In this document: positions 21,288-32,530 of the stretch, one piece after another
How the letters are laid out: every line of letters starts with the position of its first letter
Numbering within the stretch: the first letter of the stretch is position 1
Origin: Chenopodium formosanum
Lineage: Eukaryota > Streptophyta > Magnoliopsida > Caryophyllales > Amaranthaceae
Direction of reading: 5' to 3'
DNA length: 64,000 nucleotides
Assembly (NCBI GenBank): GCA_024500155.1
Contig: CM044862.1
Coordinates: forward strand, 29,858,501-29,922,500
The notes under the pieces: generated by a model
What the model saw: only the letters and a program-made list of their open reading frames with translations
Told to the model about the DNA's origin: nothing
Databases searched by the model: none
Program-made: the position numbers and the translations under genes

Positions 21288-24029
21288 GAAGCCCTAACTT
21301 TGACTGAGTTTGTAGAAACGTCAGTTTTAAAAACGATAGTCAAAGTACTCGATAGGGACAGAAAATGATTTAAGATGTTCTGCGATCCTAAATCACTCTT
21401 TATATACCAATACGTGCAGAAAAATGTTAGTTCCACGGATAAAAGAGTAAATGGATAGAATGCTTATCTGACACCGGTGTATCGGTGACAAATGAGTTTA
21501 GTAGCTTCCTATGCTTGAAGGAATCCACCGGATGATGTTTTGTTTAAATACTTTCTATGCTTGAGGAAAGTCGACAAATGAGCTTGGTAGCTTTCAATGC
21601 TTGAAATCTACCGGATGATACTTTCCATGCTTGAGGAAAGTCGACATATGAATTTGGCGGTTTTCTATGCTTGAAGGAATCCACCGGACAATACTTTCCA
21701 TGCTTGAGGAAAGTCGACAGATGAATTTAGCGGTTTTCTATACTTGAAGAAATCCACCGATTGATATACTTTCCATGCTTGAGGAAAGCCGATAGATGAT
21801 ATAATCGCTGACTTCTTTTCTTTGAGAAGTGACAACGATTGAAAATTTTCCACGCTTGAGGAAAAACTTGTCTAATGAGATTGCAAGTCTCTATGTATCG
21901 AGAACCTTGCGATGTGAATCATCTTTGCTTGGGAAATGATCACTAAAATGATGATGGTTCGATTGTCCCCGAACGTGGGCTGTAGATGGTTCGCTTGTCC
22001 CCGAACGTGGGCTGTAGATGGTCCGCTTTTCCCCGAAAGTGGGCTGTAGATGGTCCACTTGTCCCTGAACGTGGTATGTAAATGATTCGCTTATCCCCGA
22101 ACGTGGGCTGTAGATGAGGCCTGCAAAATGAAAATTGCCATGGGACTCGCATAGAATATGATTGACTTGACCAACTGACTTGACCAAGCTTGAATTGACA
22201 TGACATGACATGTGTATAACTTGTGGTTGTGTGTGTATATGGTGTGTGTGTGTGTGCAAACACAAGCAACAAAAAATGCAAAAGCAAATATTTCCGTCAT
22301 TTTTGTCATGAGTGGAGGGAACCGACTTTCTCCCGAAAAAGAAAGACGTGAAAACTGAACTGCTATCTTCGAACTTCCCTCGATGAGAAAAATTTGATTT
22401 TTTTTAAACTTCCCTAAAAGAAAAGACGTGAAAAGGAAAGAAGTTTTGAACTTCCTTGTTGATCAAGACAAAATGAATCGCATGGATTGAATTGCTTATC
22501 TTGAAAATAATGTATGCATTATGCATGTTCTTAGGCTAGGAGGCTAAGTATAATAACATCATGTGACACGATAGATGAATGAACTTAGGTCATGGAGCTA
22601 AGCATCATATATGGTGTAAAGAAGCGATCTATAACTTCACTTAGGTCTGTAAGCTAAGCACGTATAATGTTGCTTAGGTCAAGGGGCTAAGCACGATATG
22701 CTTTGTATGATTACAAATCATTGATATATAAATGGTACTCAGCACATTATGCGATGCGTGAAATAATGAACATTGTTCAGGTCAGGAAGCTTAGCAAGTA
22801 TCAATGTTTCTTCTAATGACTTTTGTCATGAAAGACGATGAAACATGCACAGTTTTGAAATAAGATTCCATGATGGTTCTTAAAGGGAAGGATGATATGG
22901 ATATGGATGTGTGAGTGAAGTGTGTGAATGTGATACTAAGGCTGGCTGCAAAGGTTATGGTGATTGAAATATATGTGAGAAAAGTCAAAGATGATGACTC
23001 TTTAGGCTGGGTAGGCTAAATGATGTGGGTTCAACCCCCCAAGTCTAGCTCTAGATTGATAGGGGTAAGCATTTGATATTCTTTTACTCGATCAAGCATG
23101 GATATGAATATAAATGTGAATATGAATGTGGCCGCACCTTGATGTGAGGTTGCCTACGTATTCGTCAGGAATCAAACCAACATAGCTCTAGCCAAACTTT
23201 GCACAAGTGTGTGTACACCTCAAAGAGGTCTTTCAAGGGTTGTAATGTGGTTAAGTTGATGGTTTAAGGAAGAAAGGGGTGAAAGGCTCAAGACCCGAGA
23301 GAAGCCCCCTAAGATATGCAATTATGTATTGGACTTTACAAGTTTTATTTTCAACATTTCTTATTGCTTTGATTTTTTTTTTAATCAATGTGGGCAATCT
23401 CAGATCATGCGGTCCATCACTCACTTAGTATTCATGTTTCTCAGGCACGTTACCAAGCACTCGATGAGAGACGCAATTTGAGACGTGTTCATATCAAAGG
23501 CATTGGAACACTTGCCCTTAGACATTTTTTTTATATTTACTTATTCTTTTCTTTTTTTTTTTTATTATTTTTTTTATTAAACTTGATTTCTGACTGTTAC
23601 ACAAATTCCACACCTTCCCATCCCAGGTTTAAGTGAATATGGGTTTAATAAATAAGGTCAATCGTTAGACAAGGCTCAAAGTGGTTGATGAAGAAATGGA
23701 TATGTGATTGAATGGTTGATAGGGAATGACAGGGTTGCAAAGGTGCGTGAAGTCATTGGTGTACCTTAAAGGAAATAAATGCTCATTGATGGAACATGGC
23801 ATATGGACATAACGATAAGGAGAACCTATGCTAGACTTATTAAGGGAAAGGGTTGAAACGAAAGAAAAAAGCATGAAATCTTGTATGGAAACTTGTCTTG
23901 TGCTTCGTCTTCATTGTTGTCTATGAATTACTTGTTAGTTGTTACCGTCTAGTGAGGAAATTTTTTGTTGTTGTTGATGCTTTGATTGGAAGGAAAGAAG
24001 GAAGGAGTAACGTTCCCCTTATTCTTCCA
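21288..24029 (-). other. Non-coding 3' interior of the minus Tat, rich in tandem repeats
   Basis: No gene. It contains a polypurine-like junction beside the LTR, a repeat of roughly 75-80 bp built on 'ttccatgcttgaggaaagtc' (21,480-21,860), a 32-bp tandem array (21,953-22,112), a GT-repeat (about 22,225-22,262), and imperfect repeats of 'cttaggtca..gctaagca' (22,540-22,800). A block at 23,100-23,250 is conserved, inverted, at 57,040-57,200 in the other Tat element. Confidence 0.65.
21953..22112. repeat. 32-bp tandem repeat, five units
   Basis: Five head-to-tail units, each starting GATGGT(T/C)CGC and ending GTGGGCTGTA, with a few substitutions; the fourth and fifth are the most diverged. It lies in the non-coding interior of the Tat element. 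Antisense reading frames across it are repeat artefacts. Confidence 0.85.
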
Positions 24030-24037
24030 ACTATTGC

Positions 24038-24837
24038 CTAGACCTGGCAAACAGGTCATTCAGATCGAGTCAAGTTCGGATCAGCAAATGTTCAGGTCGA
24101 GTTTGGGTCGAGTCGGGTCGATTCGGGTTTTGGGTCAATATCGGGTCAGCACTTTGGGTCAAGTTCGGGTCGGGTTAAATTCGGGTCAGGTCAAGTTCGG
24201 GTCGGGACAATTCGGGTCGAGACTGTTCGGGTCAGGTCAATTTTTAAGATCAATTTTCGGGTCAATTTTGGGTTAGGTAAAATTCGAATCGAGTCAATTC
24301 GGGCCGGGTCTATTCGGATCAAGTTTGTGTCGGATCACCAAAATAAATTCACTTTAAAAAAAAATTTGGAAAAATAAAGTAAAATCGTTAAAAAAAAAAT
24401 GAGTACCTATTACATAGGAAATAAAGAAGCCCTAAACTAAGTAATTCACTATTTCACCCTATTCACTTAGGATTCGGGTCAATTCGGGTCGGGCCACTAC
24501 TGGTCAGGTCGATTCAGGTCAATCAATTTTGGTTAAAATCGGGTCGGGTCACTTCAGATTTCGGGTCATTTTGGGTCGGGTCAAGTTCGAATTTCGGGTC
24601 GTTTCGGGTCGGGTCAAGTTCGGATTTCGAGTCAATTTTGGGTCAGGTCATTCGGGTTGGGTCACTTCGAGTCATCGGGTCATGTTCAGGTTAACTATAT
24701 TTCGGGTCGGGTTCAGGTCGGGTCGGGTTAGTTCGGGTTCGGGTCATTTTCGGTTCAATGATTTCAGGTCCGCTTTCGGGTTACGGGTCGGGTCATTCAG
24801 GTCGGGTCAATCAGGTCGGGTCAGGATTGTTAGGTCT
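24038..24837. mobile_element. hAT-type non-autonomous element full of TTCGGGTC-like repeats
   Basis: 800 bp flanked by the 8-bp duplication ACTATTGC (24,030-24,037 and 24,838-24,845). The left end CTAGACCTGGCAAACAGG and the inverted right end AGACCTAACAATCCTGACC share the (T)AGACCT..CAA pattern typical of hAT termini. The interior is two degenerate arrays of 'ttcgggtcgggtca' (24,060-24,330 and 24,475-24,830) separated by an AT-rich spacer. No transposase. Confidence 0.7.
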
Positions 24838-24845
24838 ACTATTGC

Positions 24846-26275
24846 TTAGTGATTTTAGACTCAAGTACTGTGTAAGGATGAACTCACTAAATGCATTCAC
24901 TCAATACTCGGATTGGAAAGGAAGAGGGTATGAAACAATTTTGAATTTGATGGGAAATACTCCACTCATTCTTATTACGACGGAAAACGACGCATGCATG
25001 GTCCTAGTATACGATCATATACAATATAATGCATTACTCGAAGACAAAGTGTGTGCAATGACTCAACATTTGTGATTAGGCGATTTTATTAAGACTCGTG
25101 GTATGATCGTATGGCTAGACATGAGAATGTTGTGAAAAACAAAGGACCCAATGACCAAATAGCATGGAAGACTAAAAGAAAAACTAACTTCATTTATTTT
25201 GTCCAATTTTAATGTTTATGCTATTTACTAGGTGAAAACGGTCCATTGGCAAGAATTAGTTATAAATAAGATTAATCACAATCAAAGACAAAGACTACAT
25301 GTTAAGGTTAGCACAAAAAATCACAACAAACTAGGAAGAGGACTAAAATTGTAGAAGAGTTAGGACTCATCGATATAAAAAATAAATAAAATAAATAAAA
25401 ATAAAATTCTGTAATCCTATGTTATACGAGTTGACACGGATTAAAGGACTTGGCTAAGGCTAGCTTCACACGAAAAAGACATAAAAAAATTTTAAAGAAG
25501 AAAGTTGACGCTAAAAAGACACCTATACTGGAAAGGCTGTAGTATATTTGTTATAACTTTTATTCAGTGACTTTGATTGGGACGAAACTAACGCCAAATG
25601 AAAGATAAAACTCGGGGATACAGATCCATAAGTGGCACGACACGTAACTCTTTCTAGAAATGATGTTATTACCAAAACAAGTTGACGCTTGTGCAGGATA
25701 CAAGAATAAAAATCCGGGTTGACTCAAATTAAAAAAAAAATCTATGACTCGACTCTAAAAAAATAAAAAGGGTTTGATAAGAGAAAAAAAATAAATAAAA
25801 AAAAAGTCAATAAAAAATGCACATATAAGCACATTGTCACGCATGATGCAATGACGTTCGCAACCTAAAGTTAAGTTCTATGTTCTACTATGGTCAAGCT
25901 TTTGGATGTTAAAGGGTACCATGGTTAAGAGTTTGGACGCGTTAGCAAGGCAGACTCCCTTGAGGGTGTATGCCAACTGGCGGCTCCGCGAGTTTGTGAT
26001 AAAATCAAACTTGACTCCATGGTTTGGATGGATTTAAAAACTCGGATGAACCCTTATTGCCATGAGCATTTTCAAGCTGATAGAGCATAAATCCCCCGGG
26101 CTAGCCACATACGTAGAACACGTACTATTGTGGCAAAATAGGTAAGCTAAAATGCATATGCATATCTGACAATTCAAATTAAATTGACGGAATACAGTTC
26201 AAGAATCTTTCAAGTCTCATCCACTCATCTAAATTAAATACCGATCACTCAAATCGATAAATAACCAAGAAACCT
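24846..26275. other. Leader region of the minus Tat element
   Basis: Between the primer site and the hAT insertion. It is AT-rich with no recognisable gag. Where the plus-strand Tat has a gag (55.1-56.2 kb), nothing comparable is visible here. Confidence 0.5.
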
Positions 26276-26293
26276 TCCTCAGTGGTGTCGCCA
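26276..26293 (-). promoter_or_regulatory. Primer binding site of the minus Tat element
   Basis: On the minus strand: TGGCGACACCACTGAGGA, three bases after the 5' LTR end. It is close to the tRNA-Arg-complementary site (TGGCGACTCCACTGGGGA) known from Ogre/Tat retrotransposons, and it fixes the orientation as minus. Confidence 0.8.
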
Positions 26294-27441
26294 AATTGTA
26301 GGCGTCGTTTGAAGCGTGCCTACGTTAGCATGTTGTGAATATTCTTGGAACTCATAGGAAATGAGAATTGACATATATGATAAGGGATAAATAAAAAAGG
26401 GAGCCGCCAACAAATTTGTAAGGAACTTGTAAACCGTTCATGGATCATTGAATGCAACCACGATTAAGGGACAACGAAAGGCAACAACGATTGACCCGTG
26501 AAGGCTACACCCCATTCATAATCCATGAGATTACTAACTCCATATGGTTCGAAACTACGAAAGGAGGATCGGGGATGATGGTACGAAGTGAGTCATGGAA
26601 TCACATTCGCCCGTATTGGCCTCTACTCGATTCTTATTGTAAAAAGTGATTCCTGCGATCTCAAATGCATGCAAACAAAGATTCAATTTGCTCAAAACTA
26701 TTATTATGCTACATTGGTTGAATATTAATGCAACACATAATTCTAATTATTATTGATCACTTGATTAAATAATAAGATTAAAAAGGATCATAAACCGGTT
26801 GTCCACATTATCTTATTAGGCATGATTTTCAGTTACATATTGTCTTTAAACATGAAATATGGTAATAATAAGTAATAATAGAATGAACATTAGTATTGGA
26901 AGAAATTTAACAATAACAGTGTTAGTCAAATTAGATATAAATAAACCTAATCATGATACTAGCAACAAGAATAAAAATAAGAGTAATTAAGTGATTAATT
27001 ACTCACTTTCCGTTTTTCCTTGAATTTCTACATCATGAATAAACTATTAGTAAATTTAATTAAAATATAAATCAAATTGAAACAATTAAATTAAATAAAA
27101 AGTAGAGTTGATTTACTCTAAACCCTAAGTTAATTATTCCATTCACGCCTTGGTTTTAGTATAGAACTTTGGGTATTGTATGGACTCCTTGAAGTGCTTA
27201 GGGGAAGTATTTTGAGAGAATAGGGTTGCTAGTATTTAGGCTAAAGAGGGAGAAGAGAATTATTTGATGATCAAGCTTGTTGATGATTGAAAAAGGGGAG
27301 ATATGACCTCTATGTATAAGGAAAAAGAAGGGTCGTAGGTAAGGTGAGCTTAGGTTCGGTTTGGGTTTAATTTAGTATTTTGGCCACAAATTATTCGTTA
27401 TAACTTGGATTTGGGCTTATAATATGTCATTGGAAAGATAT

Positions 27442-29524
27442 TGTAGACACCTAAAAATGTCTCCCCAAAACCAAACCCGATGATGAACAACCTTTCACCG
27501 CCATTATTGGTCAGGTTCAGTATTTAATCTTTGAGTGCTTAAATCCATATTTCCATTTCATAAACCAACCCAAATTCTATCTCTTTTCCCCAAATCATAA
27601 CTTATTTTCCTCTTTTCGTGCCTTTAAAGCCAAACTAATTCATTTCGTGTCCTTTAAAATCATTCATTTCGTATCCTTTTTATAAAAATGTTTAATCCAG
27701 TTTATTTTGGTCCATAATCTTGGTCCAATGATTGAATAATTAGATGGAACTTTAAAAGTGCTTTCCAACAATATATTATAAGTCCAAATCCGAGTTATAA
27801 CGAATAAGTTATTGCCAAAATATTAAACTGAGCCCAAACCGAACCTAAGCCCACCTTACCTACGACCCAATGATCATGTGGAGGGTCCAAATTATTTTAT
27901 CCCATTCCTAAACCAATTAGGATTAATTAGAATCTTCTATAAGTTTCTAAAAGATCTTAATTATCCTTTTAGAAAAGATAAGATTAAAGAGTTTGAAATT
28001 GAATAAAACTTTTCTTTTTGAAAATCCTATTTCTATCTGAATTGAAAGACGTTCAAAGATAGTCAGATATGATTTTCGTGCCTCATATTTTTTATCCAAA
28101 TTTTATATGGTTGGATATCCCTTGAAATTATCTTTCCAATGATGTATTATAATATCAATTCCGAGCTATAACGGAAAAGATATGAATAAAATATCAAACT
28201 TTATCCAAAACTGACACCGTCTCACTATTTCGGCCATATCTTTTATTCTACAAAATATTTTAATCTTATTTAAATTGGGTTAGAAATTTGACTTTAATAA
28301 ATTTCCAACGATATCTTATTCATCTTATTCCGATTTCTGGATCAAAAGATATGATAAAAACAAAAACCGTAAAAACTGTAGTCTATCGAGTTTTATTCCG
28401 ATTTAATTCGGATCTTATCTTAATTTTTTTACCCTTCTTTTTTTTTTTATAAATAGAGGTCATATCTCCCCTTTTTTCAAACATCAACAATCTTAATCAT
28501 CAAATCATTCTCTCATCCTCTCTTTTACACCAAAAATCATTCTCTTATTTCTCTCTCTCATATTCTAAGCCTTAAATCTATATTTCAATTCTAATTAAAC
28601 CATTCTTCCCTTAAGCACTCCAAGGAGTTCATACTTAACCCAAAGTTCTATACTTAAACCAAGGCGTGAAAGGTAGAATTAACTGAGGGTTTGGACCAAA
28701 TCAACTCTACTTTTTATTTAATTTAATTGTTTCAATTTGCTTTATATTTTTTTATTGAAGTTACTAACAGTTTATTCATGATGTAGCAATTTAAAGGAAC
28801 GCGCGAAATGTGAGTGATTAATTAATTTAATTACTCTTATTTTATTTTCTTATTGCTAGTATCATGATTAGGTTATTTTATATTTGATTTTACTAAAGAT
28901 ATTGTGGTTAAATTGCTTCCAATGTTAATGTTTATTTTATTATATTTATTGATCACCATATTGCATGTTTAAAGGGAATATGTAATTGAAAATCACGCCT
29001 AATAAGATAATTTGGACAACCGGTTTAGGTTCCTTTTAATCTTGTTTTTTAATCAAGTGATCACAAATATATTAGAATTATATGTTTCATTAATATTCAA
29101 CCAATTTAGCCTAATAATAGTTTGGAGCAAATTGAATATTTGTTTGCATGCCTTTGAGATCGCAGGAATCACTTTTCACTATAAGAATCGAGTAGAGGCC
29201 AATACGGGCGAATGTGACTCCATGACTCACTTCGTACCATCATCCCCGATCCTCCTTTCGTGGTTTCGAACCATATGTAGTTAGTAATCTCATGGATTAT
29301 GAATGGGGTGTAGCCTTCACGGGTCAATCGTTGTTGCCTATCGCTGTCCCTTAATCGTGGTTGCCTTTTATGATCCGTGAACGGTTTACAAGTTCCTTAA
29401 AAACTTGTTGGCGGCTCCCTACTTTCCTTGTCCTTTATTGTGTATGTGAATTCCCACTTCCTAAGAGTGCCAAGCATATTCAACACATGCTTTTAACGTA
29501 GGTGCACTTCGAACGACCCCCACA
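27442..29524 (+). mobile_element. Solo LTR of a Tat-family element
   Basis: 2,083 bp, starts TGTAGACACCTAAAAATG, ends CCCCCACA, flanked by GATAT on both sides (27,437-27,441; 29,525-29,529). It carries TATAAATA at 28,448-28,455 and a CT-rich leader. Related to, but distinct from, the LTR it sits in: only the outer blocks align well, and the orientation is opposite. No internal region remains, as expected after LTR-LTR recombination. Confidence 0.85.
28448..28455 (+). promoter_or_regulatory. TATA box of the solo LTR
   Basis: TATAAATA followed by 'gaggtcatatctcc' and a pyrimidine-rich leader, as in the related LTR at 46,390. Confidence 0.6.
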
Positions 29525-29849
29525 GATATTTTCAAACCCCATCCAACTATTCAATCATTGGACCAAGATTATGGACCAAAATAAACTGGACTAAACGTTT
29601 ATATAAAAAGGACACAAAATGATGATTTTAAAGGACACGAAATGAATTATTTTGGTTTTAAAGGCACGAAAAGAGGAAAATAAGTTATGTTTTGCAGAAA
29701 TGGGCTAGGAATTAGGTTAGTTTATGAAATGGAAATATGCATTTAAGCACTCCAAAGATTAAATACTCAACCCGACCAATAATAGAGGTGAAAGGTTGTT
29801 TATCATCGGATTTGGTTTTGGGGAGACAGTTTTAGGTGTCTACACCAAG

Positions 29850-30880
29850 ATTAATGAGTCAGGTTTTTATTGGCCCACTATGTTTAAGGATGCTAACACT
29901 TTTTTGCAGTCTTGTGACTCTTGCCAGAGTACTGGAAATATTTCGCAGCGGCATGAGATGCCTCAAACTGGAATATTAGAAGTTGAAATTTTTTATTTAT
30001 GGGGTGTTGATTACATGGGACCTTTCCCCTCTTCAAGAGAGAATCGCTATATACTTGTCGCTGTCGATTATGTATCCAAGTGGGTTAAGGCCATTGCCAC
30101 TCCTACCAACGATTCTAAGGTGGTCTATAGGCTTTTAAAAAAACCATCTTTCAAAGATTTGTAGTGCCTAGAGCTATAATCAGTGGTCGAGGATCTCATT
30201 TTCATAAGCGGAAGTTAGAAACCCTCCTAAAAAAGTATGGTGTATACCATAGGACAAGTCTAGCCTATCATCCCCAAACGAGTGTTGAGGTTGAAGTTTC
30301 TAACGGTGAGATTAAGGCCATTCTAGAGAAGGTGGTAGCAAAATCAAGGAAAAATTGGAGTGATAAGTTGGATGATATCCTTTGGGCATACAGATTTGCA
30401 TTTAAGACCCCGATTGGTACTACTCCCTATATGGTTGTGTATTTTAAAGCATGTCACCTCCCGGTGGAATTGGAATACAAGGAATATTGGGCTATTAAGG
30501 AGCTCAATTTGGATGCTAAGTTAGCGGGAGAAAAGAGGATTCTTCAACTTAATCAACTAGATGAGTTTAGGTTGACGGCCTATGATAGTGCACGTGTCTA
30601 CAAGGAAAAGACCAAGAGATGGCACGACAAGATAATCATTTCGAGAGAATTCAAAGAGGGTGATAAGTTGTTGTGTTCAACTCTAGACTTAAAATTTTCC
30701 TGGGAAAGTTAAGGTCAAGGTGGTCGGGTCCTTTTACTATTAAAAGGGCAAATAAATTTAGTTATGTGGAGTTGATCTATTAGCATGGTAACGAGTTCAA
30801 GGTTAATGGCCAATGACTTAAGCAATACCATGAAAAAGCTACGATTGGTGCATTTGAACTACTTCACCTAATCGATTCCA
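29850..30880 (+). pseudogene. Athila pol remnant: integrase (3' piece) to pol end
   Basis: Continues the Athila protein cut at 19,821. The zinc-binding end (SGFYWPTMFKDANTFLQSCD, CDSC), then the integrase core: WGVDYMGPFPSSRENRYILV (first D), PRAIISGRGSHF (second D replaced: usual ISDRGSHF), YHPQTSVEVEVSN (E kept). A frameshift lies near 30,160. The Athila-specific tail follows (KTPIGTTPYMVVYFKACHLP; ELEYKEYWAIKELNLD; KRWHDKIIISREFKEGDKLL) and reaches NEFKV..GAFELLHLIDSS-like codons near 30,880. The missing Asp plus frameshifts make it inactive. Confidence 0.85.
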
Positions 30881-31715
30881 GTTCATCTTGAGTAACATTT
30901 GGTAAGAGGGTCGTGCGGGACATAGATAAACCAGCGCTTTGCGGGAGGCAAACCGTATTTTCTTGCTTTCTAGTTTAGTCTTAATTTTTTTTTCTTAGTG
31001 TGAGGAGAGAGGAGGGAATTTAATGAGTTTTATGAGGTTTTGTACAGGTTTGATGGGGAAAAGTTAGTCAAATTTGGAGACAAGAAAAGAACAAAAAAAA
31101 TCGGACTCAAATGCTGTAGCGCGCCCGACCGGGCGCGAGAGTGAGGGTCTAAAATTAAGGAAATTTGCCCGACTGGGCGAAGCTCCGCCCGGTCGGGCGT
31201 GAGAGCAAGGATGGAAAATCAACATTTCTTGCCCGATCGGGCGAGATGGCGCCCGACCAAGCGCGAGAGTTGACGAGTACGGAGCTTTCTCTCGCCCGAT
31301 CGGGCGAGAGGGCGCCCGACCGGGCGCGAGAGCCGAAGAAATTTGAGAAAGGATGCTCGCCTAATCGGGCGAGCTGGCGCCCGACCGAGCACGAGAGGAG
31401 GTTAAAGTAAGATAATCAGATCGCCCGATCGGGCAACCATTCGCCCGACCGGGCGCGACCCCCATCTCGAATTCACCCCTCTTTCTTTTCTTCTTCTTTC
31501 TTCTTCCTCCTTCTTTCTTTCCTCTATATTCTTCTTTCCACCATACTTTATCTCTCTAAAACCTTATATTCTCTACCTTCTCTCTAAGATCTCTTCTCCA
31601 ATTCTTACCCAAATTCAAAATTTTTTACATATTTTTTCTCCTCTCTTCATCATTTACATTCATACACTAAAATTTCCCAATTTCAAAAAAATTTATTCCA
31701 AACCCATATTTGGAA
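30881..31715. other. Athila spacer with CG-rich palindrome array and CT-rich leader
   Basis: After pol comes 'ggtcgtgcgggaca..ccagcgctttgcgggaggc', a recognisable Athila post-pol block (30,905-30,950). Then follow the CG-rich array (31,119-31,465), a pyrimidine-rich stretch (31,468-31,600) and an AT-rich stretch leading to the ATG at 31,716. The layout resembles U3-leader-ORF. Confidence 0.6.
31119..31465. repeat. About 64-bp tandem repeat with CGCCCGATCGGGCG palindromes
   Basis: The GCCCGA(T/C)(C/T)GGG core recurs at 31,167, 31,231, 31,294, 31,359 and 31,423, spacing 64, 63, 65 and 64 bases, after a first half unit at 31,119. Each unit has a palindrome CGCCCGATCGGGCG and, about 20 bases later, a near-palindrome GCGCCCGACCGGGCGCGAGAG-like half. 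The same motif occurs in the Athila LTR upstream of its TATA box (16,920-17,075; 39,225-39,355). An 81-codon frame through it is a repeat artefact. Confidence 0.85.
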
Positions 31716-32530
31716 ATGGCTTCAAAGAGGGTAAGAGCGCTAATTGGGCAGAGTTCTAGTTCGAACGTTGAGTATGATCCAGATTCGTAACTTCAATAGT
31801 GGCCAACCATCTGAATCACCACCCAAACACAATGGAAGCAGCTTGAAAAGCTCTATGAGCGTGAGGTAATCCCTTCTTGGTGGTAACACCGCCCTACTCT
31901 CGACTCCCTAGGTTTATATGATTATGTTAGACGATTCATGAACGATATAGGAATGAGAGAATTTGTTGACATGCATTATCCTACGTATCATGAATTGACT
32001 TGTGAATTTCTTTCCTCTTTGAATGTTGTAAATAGAAAAAAATGGACAAAATTTGCATTATAGGTTCAACAATAGGAATATTAGTTTAACTTATGTGGAA
32101 TTTTGTTAATTGTTTGATTCGAAATTCGAACTCCCCCACCATTGGCATAAACACTATAGAATGGAGGATATTTATCACATTCTAACCGGTTTACCAGCCC
32201 CGACCTCTCAACATGCTAGTGCCCGACCTATTCATCACCCAGTTCCTAAAATTTTCCAAAGATTTTTGGGTGTTTGTTTTCTAGGTAGGAATGAGCCTCA
32301 AAATGCACAAAATCAACAAGCTAGCTGTTATTGGACATTATGTGTTCGGTTTTGGTATGTTGAACATGGGTAAGTACATCATCCACCATTTGAGTAGGCA
32401 TGCAACGGCTAGTAACACAGCTAGTACCTCAATTCGGTTATGAGGTATAATTAGTAGGATAACGGTTAAGAAGGTCGGTTTTAGTGAGACTAGGGACCAC
32501 AGTCTCACTAATTGTGGGGGGATACCTACA
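31716..32530 (+). pseudogene. Athila ORF1-type (third) protein remnant
   Basis: ATG at 31,716 (MASKRVRALIGQSSSSN) after the CT-rich leader. Broken frames then give LGLYDYVRRFMNDIGMREFV, DMHYPTYHELTCEFLSSLNV and, in the next frames, LFDSKFELPHHWHKHYRMED and HHPVPKIFQRFLGVCFLGRN. This is the order of the 'Arabidopsis retrotransposon ORF-1' family (pfam03078) found between pol and the 3' LTR of Athila elements. Stops and frameshifts are frequent. Function in the family is unknown; an envelope-like role has been proposed for some members. Confidence 0.65.

Larger units (their letters stand above)
19822..29844 (-). mobile_element. Non-autonomous Tat-lineage gypsy element (minus orientation)
   Basis: A complete structure: a 5-bp target duplication CCAAG (19,817-19,821 and 29,845-29,849), LTRs starting TGTAGACACC and ending in CTACA (own orientation), and a tRNA-Arg-type primer site beside the 5' LTR. 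The interior (21,288-26,296) has no gag or pol that I can recognise. It consists of tandem repeats and conserved non-coding sequence also found, same sense relative to the element, in the plus-strand Tat at 45.7-61.3 kb. It carries a solo LTR in its 5' LTR and an hAT element in its interior. Net length without those is about 7.1 kb. Confidence 0.85.
26297..29844 (-). repeat. 5' LTR of the minus Tat element, split by a solo LTR
   Basis: Two parts: 26,297-27,441 and 29,525/29,530-29,844. The uninterrupted 3' LTR reads 'ggagagatattttcaaacccc' across the same point (about 20,961-20,985), which proves the gap is an insertion. Confidence 0.85.

Noticed and set aside
21891..22309. Overlapping antisense frames with HTHTHT and repeated 'YSPRSGTSE'
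   Set aside because: They read through the 32-bp tandem array and the GT microsatellite; frames in several phases are equally open.
24060..24830. Telomere-like or CRISPR-like repeat array
   Set aside because: The unit TTCGGGTC(A/G) is not the plant telomere repeat TTTAGGG, and there are no regular spacers; the array lies inside an hAT element.
31165..31410. 81-codon Arg/Glu/Ser-rich frame
   Set aside because: Artefact of the 64-bp CG-rich repeat. The unit is not a multiple of three in every copy, and no start context or homology is seen.
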